From: Anaerolineales bacterium
GTDB lineage: Bacteria > Chloroflexota > Anaerolineae > Anaerolineales > UBA11579
Reading direction: 5' to 3'
DNA: 64,000 nt
Assembly (NCBI GenBank): GCA_019637755.1
Contig: JAHBVC010000001.1
Span: 1,020,480-1,084,479 of the forward strand
Shown: positions 56,246-63,386 of the stretch, in pieces
How positions within the stretch are numbered: the first letter of the stretch is position 1
Layout of the letters: each line of letters begins with the position of its first letter
Notes under the pieces: generated by a model
What the model was told of the DNA's origin: nothing
What the model saw: the letters and a program-made list of their open reading frames with translations, nothing else
Databases searched by the model: none
Position numbers and translations under genes: made by a program

Positions 56246-56947
56246 ATGATGATGGCCAAGAGACGCAAAGGTTTGAGCGAACGCCACAAGAAGATCCTGG
56301 ATCTGCTGGAACGCTACCAGGATGAAAATGGCTACCCGCCCTCCATCCGCGAGATCGGCAAGCAGACCGGCATCTCCTCCACCTCGGTGGTCAACTACTA
56401 CCTCAACCAGCTCGAAGAAGAAGGCTACATCGAGCGCGATCGCAAGATCTCGCGCGGCGTGCGCCTGGTGAAGGGCATCAGCTCTGCCGCCACTGCGGTG
56501 CGCGAAGCCATCGAAGATCTGATCAAAGTGCCGGTGGTTGGCCGCATCGTGGCCGGTGCGCCCATGCCGGTGCCCGGCTCTGACTTCGCCTATTACGATC
56601 AGGATAGCGGCGTTGAGATCGCCCGCAGCCTGCTCGGCCCCGGCGACAAAGAAGAAGACCTCTTCGCCCTTGAAGTGCAGGGTGACTCGATGGTCGATGC
56701 CATGGTCAATGATGGTGACATCGTGGTAATGAAAAAGGCCCAGGATGCACGCAACGGCGAAATGGTGGCCGTGTGGCTCACCGATCGCGACGAGACCACC
56801 TTGAAATACTTCTACAAAGAGAACGGTGGCATTCGCTTGCAGCCCGCCAACCCCACCATGCAGCCGATCTTTGTGGATAACCCGCGCGCCGTACAAGTGC
56901 AGGGCAAAGTGGTCATGGTCATCCGCCAGATGGCCGCCCCCAACTAA
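56246..56947 (+). CDS. lexA: SOS repressor LexA
   Basis: 233 residues. Winged-helix N-terminus with G-Y-P-P-S-I-R-E-I-G. Cleavage site A103-G104 in V-A-G-A-P; catalytic S148 (G-D-S-M) and K187. Activated RecA triggers self-cleavage. Three ATGs in a row (56246, 56249, 56252) leave the start open by two codons; GGGAG lies about seven bases before the first. A longer frame upstream runs through the promoter and is rejected. Confidence 0.97.
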   Translation: MMMAKRRKGLSERHKKILDLLERYQDENGYPPSIREIGKQTGISSTSVVNYYLNQLEEEGYIERDRKISRGVRLVKGISSAATAVREAIEDLIKVPVVGRIVAGAPMPVPGSDFAYYDQDSGVEIARSLLGPGDKEEDLFALEVQGDSMVDAMVNDGDIVVMKKAQDARNGEMVAVWLTDRDETTLKYFYKENGGIRLQPANPTMQPIFVDNPRAVQVQGKVVMVIRQMAAPN

Positions 56948-56977
56948 CCTACTCCTGCACCCAACCCTACTAACCCG

Positions 56978-57002
56978 AAAGCCCGCCATCCGCGGGCTTT
57001 TG
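56978..57002 (+). terminator. Terminator of lexA
   Basis: AAAGCCCG / CGGGCTTT stem with a short loop and trailing T residues. Confidence 0.82.
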
Positions 57003-57061
57003 TTATCTCGCCAACCCTCGCGCCGGCCGCAAACTGGCCCAGCAGTTTTGCTGCATACGCT

Positions 57062-57067
57062 TAGAAT
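57062..57067 (+). promoter_or_regulatory. -10 box of the ATP-grasp gene (leaderless type)
   Basis: TAGAAT, seven bases, then the ATG at 57075. Confidence 0.45.
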
Positions 57068-57074
57068 ATGGCGC

Positions 57075-58037
57075 ATGTCCAGCCCACGCGAACGTATCCT
57101 GGTGACGCTGCTGCGCGAGATCGCCGCGGAACAAGGCTATCGCTTCACTAGCTTCTCGCAAGATTGGATCCTGCGCCTGGCGCGCCAGGGCCAGGCGCGC
57201 CACGTGTTCGGCTTCAACTTTGAGATCAACTCGGCCACCGCGCTCTCGCTGGCCGGCGACAAGGCGGCCGTGGCCGCCCTGCTCGCCGATCAAGGCGTGG
57301 CGCACATCGAGCATCGCTTTTTCCTCAACCCCAGCCGGGCCGCCTATGTGCCCGATCACGGGCATTGGCCGGCCATCCTCGCCTACGCCGAAGCGCAGCA
57401 CTACCAACTGGTGGCCAAGCCCAACGACGGCACCGGCGGGCTGGGCGTGACGCATGTGCAAACCCAGGCGCAATTGGAACGCGCCGTGCAAACCATCTTC
57501 CAGCGCGGCCAATCGCTCAGCCTGTCACCCTTCTATCCCATTGATAACGAATTCCGCCTGGTGATGCTGGATGCCGAATGCCAACTGGCCTATAGCAAGC
57601 AACGCCCCGCGCTGCATGGCGATGGCCATAGCCACCTGCGCAGCTTGCTGGCGGCCGCCCTGCTCTCCGGGCAGATCAGCCAGGCCCAGGCCAGCGAGGC
57701 GCTGGAGCAGCACCAGGGCCAACTGGAGCGCGTGCTGGCCGCTGGCGAGTCGCTCACGATCAGCTGGAAGCACAACCTGGGTGCCGGGGCCACCCCGCGC
57801 CCATTGGCCGCCGGGCCGCAGTTGGCCGCGTTGGCGCGCCTGGCCCAGGCCGCCGCCCAGGCGATCAACATTCGCTTTGCCTCGGTCGATATTGTTGAGG
57901 TCAGCGGCGAGCTGCGCGTGCTGGAAGTGAATTCGGGCATCATGATGGAGCACTTCGCCCGCCACCGCCCCGAGAACCGCGCCCTAGCCAAGGCGATCTA
58001 TGCGCGGGCGGTGGAAAAGATGTTTGCCCCGCACTGA
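57075..58037 (+). CDS. ATP-grasp family protein
   Basis: 320 residues. L-V-A-K-P-N-D-G-T-G-G-L-G-V is the ATP-grasp nucleotide site. A magnesium-binding segment near the end is E-L-R-V-L-E-V-N-S-G-I-M-M-E. Such enzymes join a carboxylate to an amine or thiol through an acyl phosphate. The substrate is unknown; RimK-like and cyanophycin-synthetase-like proteins are the nearest types I recall. First of a five-gene cluster with a sugar transferase. Confidence 0.85.
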   Translation: MSSPRERILVTLLREIAAEQGYRFTSFSQDWILRLARQGQARHVFGFNFEINSATALSLAGDKAAVAALLADQGVAHIEHRFFLNPSRAAYVPDHGHWPAILAYAEAQHYQLVAKPNDGTGGLGVTHVQTQAQLERAVQTIFQRGQSLSLSPFYPIDNEFRLVMLDAECQLAYSKQRPALHGDGHSHLRSLLAAALLSGQISQAQASEALEQHQGQLERVLAAGESLTISWKHNLGAGATPRPLAAGPQLAALARLAQAAAQAINIRFASVDIVEVSGELRVLEVNSGIMMEHFARHRPENRALAKAIYARAVEKMFAPH

Positions 58038-58043
58038 TAAAAT
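58038..58043 (+). promoter_or_regulatory. -10 box of the sugar transferase gene (leaderless type)
   Basis: TAAAAT directly after the ATP-grasp stop codon, then six bases to the GTG at 58050. Confidence 0.4.
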
Positions 58044-58049
58044 CGGTGC

Positions 58050-58691
58050 GTGCCCCCGCGTCTCACCATTCCGCGTAGCAAGCGCCTGCTCGATCTGGCC
58101 CTGGCCATATTCGGCGGCATCCTGCTGCTGCCGCTGATCCTGCTGCTGGCGCTGCTGGTGCGCCTGTTCCTCGGCCACCCGGTACTCTTCCGCCAGCCGC
58201 GCCCGGGCATCGGCGGCCTGCCCTTCACGCTCTACAAGTTTCGCACGATGCGCGAGGCCAGCGGCCCCGACGGGCAACCGCTGCCCGATGCCCAGCGCCT
58301 CACCGGCTTTGGGCGCCTGCTGCGCGCCACCAGCCTGGATGAGCTGCCCGAGCTGTGGAACGTGCTGCGCGGCGAAATGAGCCTGGTGGGGCCGCGCCCC
58401 TTGCTGATGCGCTACCTCGATCGCTACACCCCGCAGCAGTTCCGCCGCCACCTCACCTTGCCGGGCATCACCGGCTGGGCGCAGATCAACGGGCGCAACA
58501 ATGTTTCCTGGGAAGATAAGTTCGCCCTGGATGTTTGGTATGTAGACCATTGGTCCTTGTGGCTGGATATAAAGATCCTGCTGCTTACCCCGTTCAAAGT
58601 GCTGCGCCGCGAAGGTATCAACCAGCCCGGCAACGCCACCGCCATGGAGTTCATGGGCAGCTCCGCCGCCGAAAAGCACCCGCCGTTATAA
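58050..58691 (+). CDS. Initiating sugar-phosphate transferase (PglC/WbaP-like)
   Basis: 213 residues, the short monotopic form. Hydrophobic segment at about 13-42 (the re-entrant helix). Then P-G-I-G-G, L-Y-K-F-R-T-M, the catalytic D-E in S-L-D-E-L-P-E-L-W-N-V-L-R-G, and S-L-V-G-P-R-P. It moves a phospho-sugar from a UDP-sugar to undecaprenyl phosphate, the first step of glycan assembly. C. jejuni PglC acts next to PglD; here a PglD-like protein is encoded three genes later. Confidence 0.93.
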   Translation: MPPRLTIPRSKRLLDLALAIFGGILLLPLILLLALLVRLFLGHPVLFRQPRPGIGGLPFTLYKFRTMREASGPDGQPLPDAQRLTGFGRLLRATSLDELPELWNVLRGEMSLVGPRPLLMRYLDRYTPQQFRRHLTLPGITGWAQINGRNNVSWEDKFALDVWYVDHWSLWLDIKILLLTPFKVLRREGINQPGNATAMEFMGSSAAEKHPPL

Positions 58692-58692
58692 T
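58687..58692 (+). promoter_or_regulatory. -10 box of the E1 alpha gene (leaderless type)
   Basis: TATAAT overlapping the preceding stop codon, seven bases, then the ATG at 58700. Confidence 0.5.
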
Positions 58693-58699
58693 GCGCGCC

Positions 58700-59614
58700 A
58701 TGCCTACCCACGCCGCGCTGTACCGGCAGCTCTACACCATTCGCCGTTTTGAAGAAACATTGTTGGAAGCCTTCCCCAGCGGCGCATTCTACGGCACTAC
58801 CCATACCTACATCGGGCAGGAGGCCAACGCCGTGGGCGTATTAGCCCACCTGCAGCCCGGCGATATCGTCTTCAGCAATCACCGCTGCCACGGCCACTTC
58901 CTCGCCTATGGCGGCGAGCCCCACGGCTTGTTTGCCGAGCTAATGGGCAAGGCCACCGGGGTGTGCGCCGGCCTGGGCGGCTCGCAGCACCTGCATTGGA
59001 AGGATTTCTATTCCAACGGAGTGCTGGGCAGCACCGCGCCGATTGCGGTGGGCACTGCCCTGGCCGAAAAAGAAAAGGGCAGCCCGGCGATCTGTGTCCT
59101 CTTCCTGGGCGATGGCGCCATGGGCGAAGGCGTAGTCTACGAGAGCCTCAACCTGGCGGCGCTGTGGGGTGCGCCGGTCTTGTTCGTGGTGGAGAACAAT
59201 CACATCGCCCAAACTACGCCCACTGAGCTGGCGCTGGCCGGCAGCCTGGCAGCACGCTTTGCCGCCTTTGGTATCCCGGTCAACGAGCTGGATAGCAACG
59301 ATGTCGATGTGATCTATGCCGCCGCCGCCAGCGAATTTGCCGCATTGCGGCACACTGCTGCCCCGCGGGCGTTGATCCTCAACACCACGCGCTTCGGGCC
59401 GCATTCCAAAGGTGACGATACGCGCGATCCGGCGCTGGTGGCCAGTTGGCGCGCCACGCGTGACCCGCTGACCCTGCAAGCGGCGCGCCTGGAGCCCGCC
59501 GCCCGCCAGGCACTCGAAAGCGCCGTCGATGCGGAGATCGCGCGTGCCTATGCCCAGGCCGAAGCCGACCCGTTACCTAGCCTCCCCGCGCTCACACAGG
59601 CAGGCCGCCAATGA
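58700..59614 (+). CDS. 2-oxo-acid dehydrogenase E1 subunit alpha (TPP-dependent)
   Basis: 304 residues. The thiamine diphosphate motif G-D-G-A-M-G-E-G ends in V-V-E-N-N about 27 residues later. H-R-C-H-G-H and G-G-S-Q-H-L are usual for PDH/acetoin-type E1 alpha. It decarboxylates a 2-oxo acid and, with E1 beta, hands the acyl group to a lipoyl arm. The start at 58700 is chosen from the TATAAT box; an ATG at 58691 is also in frame. The context is a glycan cluster, not a PDH operon. Confidence 0.88.
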   Translation: MPTHAALYRQLYTIRRFEETLLEAFPSGAFYGTTHTYIGQEANAVGVLAHLQPGDIVFSNHRCHGHFLAYGGEPHGLFAELMGKATGVCAGLGGSQHLHWKDFYSNGVLGSTAPIAVGTALAEKEKGSPAICVLFLGDGAMGEGVVYESLNLAALWGAPVLFVVENNHIAQTTPTELALAGSLAARFAAFGIPVNELDSNDVDVIYAAAASEFAALRHTAAPRALILNTTRFGPHSKGDDTRDPALVASWRATRDPLTLQAARLEPAARQALESAVDAEIARAYAQAEADPLPSLPALTQAGRQ

Positions 59615-59654
59615 TCTGCCAGGCGCAGCATTCACGCTTTACGGGCATGCGGCG

Positions 59655-60671
59655 ATGACTAGCGTACTCGAAGCGCTTACCCGCGGCTTGCATGCCGCCT
59701 TTGCCCAGGATGGGCGCGTCTACCTGATCGGCGAAGATCTGCTCGATCCCTATGGGGGCGCGTTCAAGGTCAGCCGCGGGCTTTCCAGCCAATACCCCGG
59801 GCGCGTGTGGAGCAGCCCAGTCTCTGAGGCCGCCATCACCGGCGTGGCCGCCGGTATGGCGCTGCGCGGTCTGCGCCCCGTGGTGGAGCTGATGTTCGGT
59901 GATTTCAGTACGCTAATAGCCGACCAACTGATCAACAGCATCACCAAGTTCCCGGCCATGTTCAACGGCACGGTGCGCGTGCCGATCGTCATCCGCACGC
60001 CGATGGGCGGGCGCCGTGGCTACGGTCCAACGCACAGCCAAACCCTGGAGAAACTTTATCTGGGCGTGCCCGGGCTGCGGGTGTTGGCGCCCAACACGCT
60101 CAGTGATCCGGGCGAGTTGTTGCGCCGCGCCATCCTCGAGCAGGACGATCCAGTTTTCTTCGTCGAAAACAAAGTTTTGTATCCCAAGCCCGTGCTGGAC
60201 GCGCAAACCCTGCAGGATTTTGAGATCGAGCAGACGCAGGGCGAGTTTGCCCCGGTGCACACCCTGCGCCTCAAAGGCGCCCCGCCCCCTACGCTGACGT
60301 TGAGCGCCTACGGCTATATGGCTGAGCTGGCCCGCGAAGCGCTGACCCGCCTGGCCTTCGAGCACGAGATTTTCGCCGAGTTGGTGGTGCCTACGCAGTT
60401 GGCGCCGCTGCCAGCGGGCGGCGGCCTGGAGCCGGCCTTGGCCGCCGCGCTGCAACGCAGCGGCCGCCTGCTCACGATCGAAGAGGGCACCTATTCGCTT
60501 GGCTGGGGCGCGGAGCAACTGGCACGTGCCAGCCAAGCGCTGGGGCCGCGGCTACTGGCCGCCCGCCGTCTGGCAGCGCACGAAGCGCCCATTCCGGCGG
60601 TGCGTGCGCTGGAAGAGGCGGCCCTGCCCTCCGTGGCAGACATCCTCCGCACCGCGCGGGAAATGGTATAA
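59655..60671 (+). CDS. 2-oxo-acid dehydrogenase E1 subunit beta
   Basis: 338 residues. P-V-S-E-A-A-I-T-G-V-A-A-G-M-A-L-R-G-L-R-P-V contains the E1 beta Glu that activates thiamine. R-G-Y-G-P-T-H-S-Q-T-L-E and A-P-N-T-L-S-D are also conserved. The C-terminal domain has the usual E1 beta/transketolase-C layout. The start is the first ATG that gives family-like sequence; the gap to E1 alpha is 40 bases. Substrate not deducible by eye. Confidence 0.92.
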   Translation: MTSVLEALTRGLHAAFAQDGRVYLIGEDLLDPYGGAFKVSRGLSSQYPGRVWSSPVSEAAITGVAAGMALRGLRPVVELMFGDFSTLIADQLINSITKFPAMFNGTVRVPIVIRTPMGGRRGYGPTHSQTLEKLYLGVPGLRVLAPNTLSDPGELLRRAILEQDDPVFFVENKVLYPKPVLDAQTLQDFEIEQTQGEFAPVHTLRLKGAPPPTLTLSAYGYMAELAREALTRLAFEHEIFAELVVPTQLAPLPAGGGLEPALAAALQRSGRLLTIEEGTYSLGWGAEQLARASQALGPRLLAARRLAAHEAPIPAVRALEEAALPSVADILRTAREMV

Positions 60672-60677
60672 AGCCTC

Positions 60678-61775
60678 ATGGCTGATGCCCATCTCATCCG
60701 GGTTCCCCTGATCAACCCCAACGAAACCGAAGCGCGGCTGGTGAACCTGGCCGTGAGCAACGGCGCTGAGGTTGCCAAAGGCGATGTACTCGCCACCCTC
60801 GAAACCACCAAATCCACCTTCGAGCTGCTCGCCGAGGCGCAAGGCTTTGTGGCCGGCTTGCAAGCCCGCCAGGGCCAGATGCTGGCCGCTGGGCAAGTCT
60901 TCCTGTACATCGCCCCCAGCCCCGATTGGCAGCCGCCTGCCGCCAGCCCGGCCACCGCAGAAAGCGGCGCACTGCCCGATGGCCTGCGCATTACCCAGCC
61001 CGCTTTGCAATTAGCCCAGCAACACAACATCCCGCTGGCGAGCCTGCCCATCGGCCCAATCGTTACAGAAGCGTTGATTTCGAAGCTGGCGGCCCAACAA
61101 GCCGGCGCCCGCGCCATCACCGTCCCGGAGGCGGCCAAGCTGCCCAACGCGGTCATCGTATACGGCGGCGGCGGCCACGGCAAAGCAGTGATCGACCTCT
61201 TGCGCGCCGCGGGTGGCTACACACTGGCCGGCGTGATCGACGACAGCCGCCAGCCGGGCGAGCTAGTGTTGGATGCCGCCGTTATCGCTGGCGAGGCAGC
61301 CCTGGCGCCACTGCACGCCGCCGGCTGCCGCCTGGCGCTGAATGCGGTGGGCGGCATCGGCGCAATGAGCAGCCGCATCGCCGTATTTGAGCGCCTCGAG
61401 GCGGCCGGCTTTGAGCTGCCCAGCCTGATCCATCCTAGCGCCGTGGTGGAGCCCAGTGCGCAACTGGCCGCCGGGGTACACGTCTTTCCGCACGCGTACA
61501 TCGGCTCGGACGCGCGTATCGGTCAAGGCGCCATCATCAATACCGGCGCCATCGTTTCGCACGATTGTGAGCTAGCCGAATACACCAATCTTTCGCCTGG
61601 CAGCATTCTGGCCGGCAACGTGCGCGTGGGCCGCGGCACGCTGGTGGGCATGGGCGTTACCGTCAATCTGGGCGTGCGCATCGGCAGCCTGGCGCGCATC
61701 GGCAACGGCGCCACGGTGAAAGATGACGTGCCGGATGGCGGCGTGGTGCGTGCCGGCGCGGTGTGGCCCAGCTAG
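60678..61775 (+). CDS. Lipoyl domain - E3-binding-like segment - PglD/NeuD sugar acyltransferase fusion
   Basis: 365 residues. Residues 1-80 form a lipoyl domain; K45 in L-E-T-T-K-S-T is the lipoylation site. Residues 103-138 (T-Q-P-A-L-Q-L-A-Q-Q-H and I-V-T-E-A-L-I-S-K-L) look like the peripheral-subunit-binding domain of E2 proteins. From 158 on it is a PglD/NeuD protein: Y-G-G-G-G-H-G-K (162-169), then left-handed beta-helix repeats with a His (H295 in S-H-D-C) at the place of the PglD catalytic base. An E2 CAT domain is missing. Six bases after E1 beta. No E3 gene is nearby. Confidence 0.82.
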   Translation: MADAHLIRVPLINPNETEARLVNLAVSNGAEVAKGDVLATLETTKSTFELLAEAQGFVAGLQARQGQMLAAGQVFLYIAPSPDWQPPAASPATAESGALPDGLRITQPALQLAQQHNIPLASLPIGPIVTEALISKLAAQQAGARAITVPEAAKLPNAVIVYGGGGHGKAVIDLLRAAGGYTLAGVIDDSRQPGELVLDAAVIAGEAALAPLHAAGCRLALNAVGGIGAMSSRIAVFERLEAAGFELPSLIHPSAVVEPSAQLAAGVHVFPHAYIGSDARIGQGAIINTGAIVSHDCELAEYTNLSPGSILAGNVRVGRGTLVGMGVTVNLGVRIGSLARIGNGATVKDDVPDGGVVRAGAVWPS

Positions 61776-61796
61776 GCGCCCAAATTATCTCTAGCC

Positions 61797-61821
61797 AAAC
61801 CCGCAGGCTGGCTGCGGTTTT
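61797..61821 (+). terminator. Terminator of the E1/lipoyl-PglD cluster
   Basis: CCGCAG / CTGCGG stem (61801-61806 with 61812-61817), A-rich before and TTTT after. The next gene has its own -10 box just behind it. Confidence 0.72.
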
Positions 61822-61825
61822 CTGT

Positions 61826-61831
61826 TACATT
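61826..61831 (+). promoter_or_regulatory. -10 box of the DNA methyltransferase gene (leaderless type)
   Basis: TACATT, seven bases, then the ATG at 61839. Confidence 0.4.
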
Positions 61832-61838
61832 TCAACCT

Positions 61839-62732
61839 ATGGCGGCAGACAAACCGGATCGCAAGAAAGGCACGCGCAGCCGCGCCTTTGGCTCCTCCAG
61901 TCGCGAAAATCACGATGCCAGCAGTTTCTACAATAGCTCGTTGTATGCCTCGCTGCCGGTAGAGAGCACAGCCGCCTATACTCAAGCCGAACTGCCCGCC
62001 GAGCTACACAACCGTATTCTTAACCACAGCAGTGAAGCGATGCACGAGCTACCTGATAATAGCGTGCATCTGATGGTGACCTCACCGCCCTACAACGCCG
62101 GCAAGGAATATGATCTTGACCTGGACCTGGGCGAATACCTGGCCTTGCTGCGGCGCGTGTGGGCTGAGACCCTGCGCGTGCTGGTGCCTGGCGGGCGCGC
62201 CTGCATCAACGTGGCCAATTTGGGCCGCAAGCCCTACCTGCCGCTGCACGCCTTCATCATCAACGACATGCTTTCGCTGGGCTACCTGATGCGCGGCGAG
62301 ATCATCTGGGATAAGGCCAGCTCGGCCGGCGGTTCGACGGCCTGGGGCTCCTGGCGCAGCGCCAGCAACCCCACGCTGCGCGATGTGCACGAATACATCC
62401 TCGTGTTCAGCAAGCAGCGCTTCGGCCGCCCAGCACCTGCGGGCAGCAAGCGCTACAGCGTGCCGCGCGATGACTTCCTGCAGAACACGAAGAGCGTGTG
62501 GAGCTTCCCCACGGTGTCGGCGCGCAAGATCGGCCATCCGGCGCCCTTTCCGTTGGAGCTGCCGCGCCGCCTGATCGAGCTATACACCTTCCCCGGCGAA
62601 GTGGTGCTGGATCCTTTTATGGGCAGCGGCACTACGGCGCTGGCCGCCCAAACTATGCAGCGCGTCTACCTAGGCTACGAGCTGGACAAAAAGTACATTC
62701 ACCTTGCCAATCAACGTCTCGAGGGAAAATAA
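61839..62732 (+). CDS. DNA methyltransferase (N4-cytosine/N6-adenine type, beta class)
   Basis: 297 residues. Catalytic motif IV T-S-P-P-Y-N (about residue 81) comes before the SAM motif I D-P-F-M-G-S-G-T-T (near 256), the beta order. S-P-P-Y favours N4-cytosine, though N6-adenine is possible. A charged N-terminal tail of about 40 residues is extra. No restriction endonuclease is in the window on either side, so it may be solitary. The O-methyltransferase ATG follows the stop directly. Confidence 0.9.
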   Translation: MAADKPDRKKGTRSRAFGSSSRENHDASSFYNSSLYASLPVESTAAYTQAELPAELHNRILNHSSEAMHELPDNSVHLMVTSPPYNAGKEYDLDLDLGEYLALLRRVWAETLRVLVPGGRACINVANLGRKPYLPLHAFIINDMLSLGYLMRGEIIWDKASSAGGSTAWGSWRSASNPTLRDVHEYILVFSKQRFGRPAPAGSKRYSVPRDDFLQNTKSVWSFPTVSARKIGHPAPFPLELPRRLIELYTFPGEVVLDPFMGSGTTALAAQTMQRVYLGYELDKKYIHLANQRLEGK

Positions 62733-63386
62733 ATGGAAAGCCTGTGGCACTCCGTAGATCAATTTGCCGAGCAGCACCTCCACCCCAATGACCCTGCCTT
62801 GACGCAGGCCCTCGCCGCGGCACAAGACGCCAAGCTGCCCAACATCCAGGTGTCGGCGATGCAGGGGCAATTCCTGCACATTCTGGCACGTGCCATTGGG
62901 GCGCGCCACATTTTAGAAATCGGCACGCTGGCCGGCTACAGCGCCATCTGCCTGGCCCGCGCCCTGCGGGCGGATGGTTTGCTGGTCACGCTGGAGGCGG
63001 ACGCCACGCATGCCGAGGTGGCGCAAGCCAACTTCGCCGCCGCCGGCCTGGCGCCGCGCATTCGCCTGCTGGTGGGGCCAGCCTTGGAGACGCTGCCTAC
63101 CCTGCTGGCGGAGTTTGCCCAGCGTTTCGATCTGTGCTTTTTGGATGCCGACAAGGCCAACTTGCCCGCCTATTTCGATTGGGCGCGCCAACTGACCCGC
63201 AAAGGCGGCTTGATCATTAGTGACAATGTGGTGCGCGGCGGCCAGGTGTTGGCAGGCGAAGATGCGAACAGTGCGGGGGCACGCACGTTGGTGGAGCTGC
63301 TGGGCAGGCAGGCTGGGCCGAGCACGCTGCTGCAAACCGTGGGCAGCAAAGGCTACGATGGCTTTGCGATCAGCCTGGTGGAGTAA
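62733..63386 (+). CDS. O-methyltransferase (caffeoyl-CoA/catechol type)
   Basis: 217 residues. SAM site L-E-I-G-T-L-A-G-Y-S-A; metal-binding D-A-D-K-A-N and the D-N-V-V-R-G-G motif are characteristic of family 3 O-methyltransferases. The substrate is unknown. Directly abuts the DNA methyltransferase stop. Confidence 0.92.
   Translation: MESLWHSVDQFAEQHLHPNDPALTQALAAAQDAKLPNIQVSAMQGQFLHILARAIGARHILEIGTLAGYSAICLARALRADGLLVTLEADATHAEVAQANFAAAGLAPRIRLLVGPALETLPTLLAEFAQRFDLCFLDADKANLPAYFDWARQLTRKGGLIISDNVVRGGQVLAGEDANSAGARTLVELLGRQAGPSTLLQTVGSKGYDGFAISLVE

Noticed and set aside
55436-56947. 503-codon version of lexA
   Set aside because: The upstream 270 codons are antisense to the SDR gene and run through the lexA promoter and operator.
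58691-59614. ATG at 58691 as the E1 alpha start
   Set aside because: It would overlap the -10 box itself; the ATG at 58700 has the same box-to-start distance as other genes here. Not excluded.
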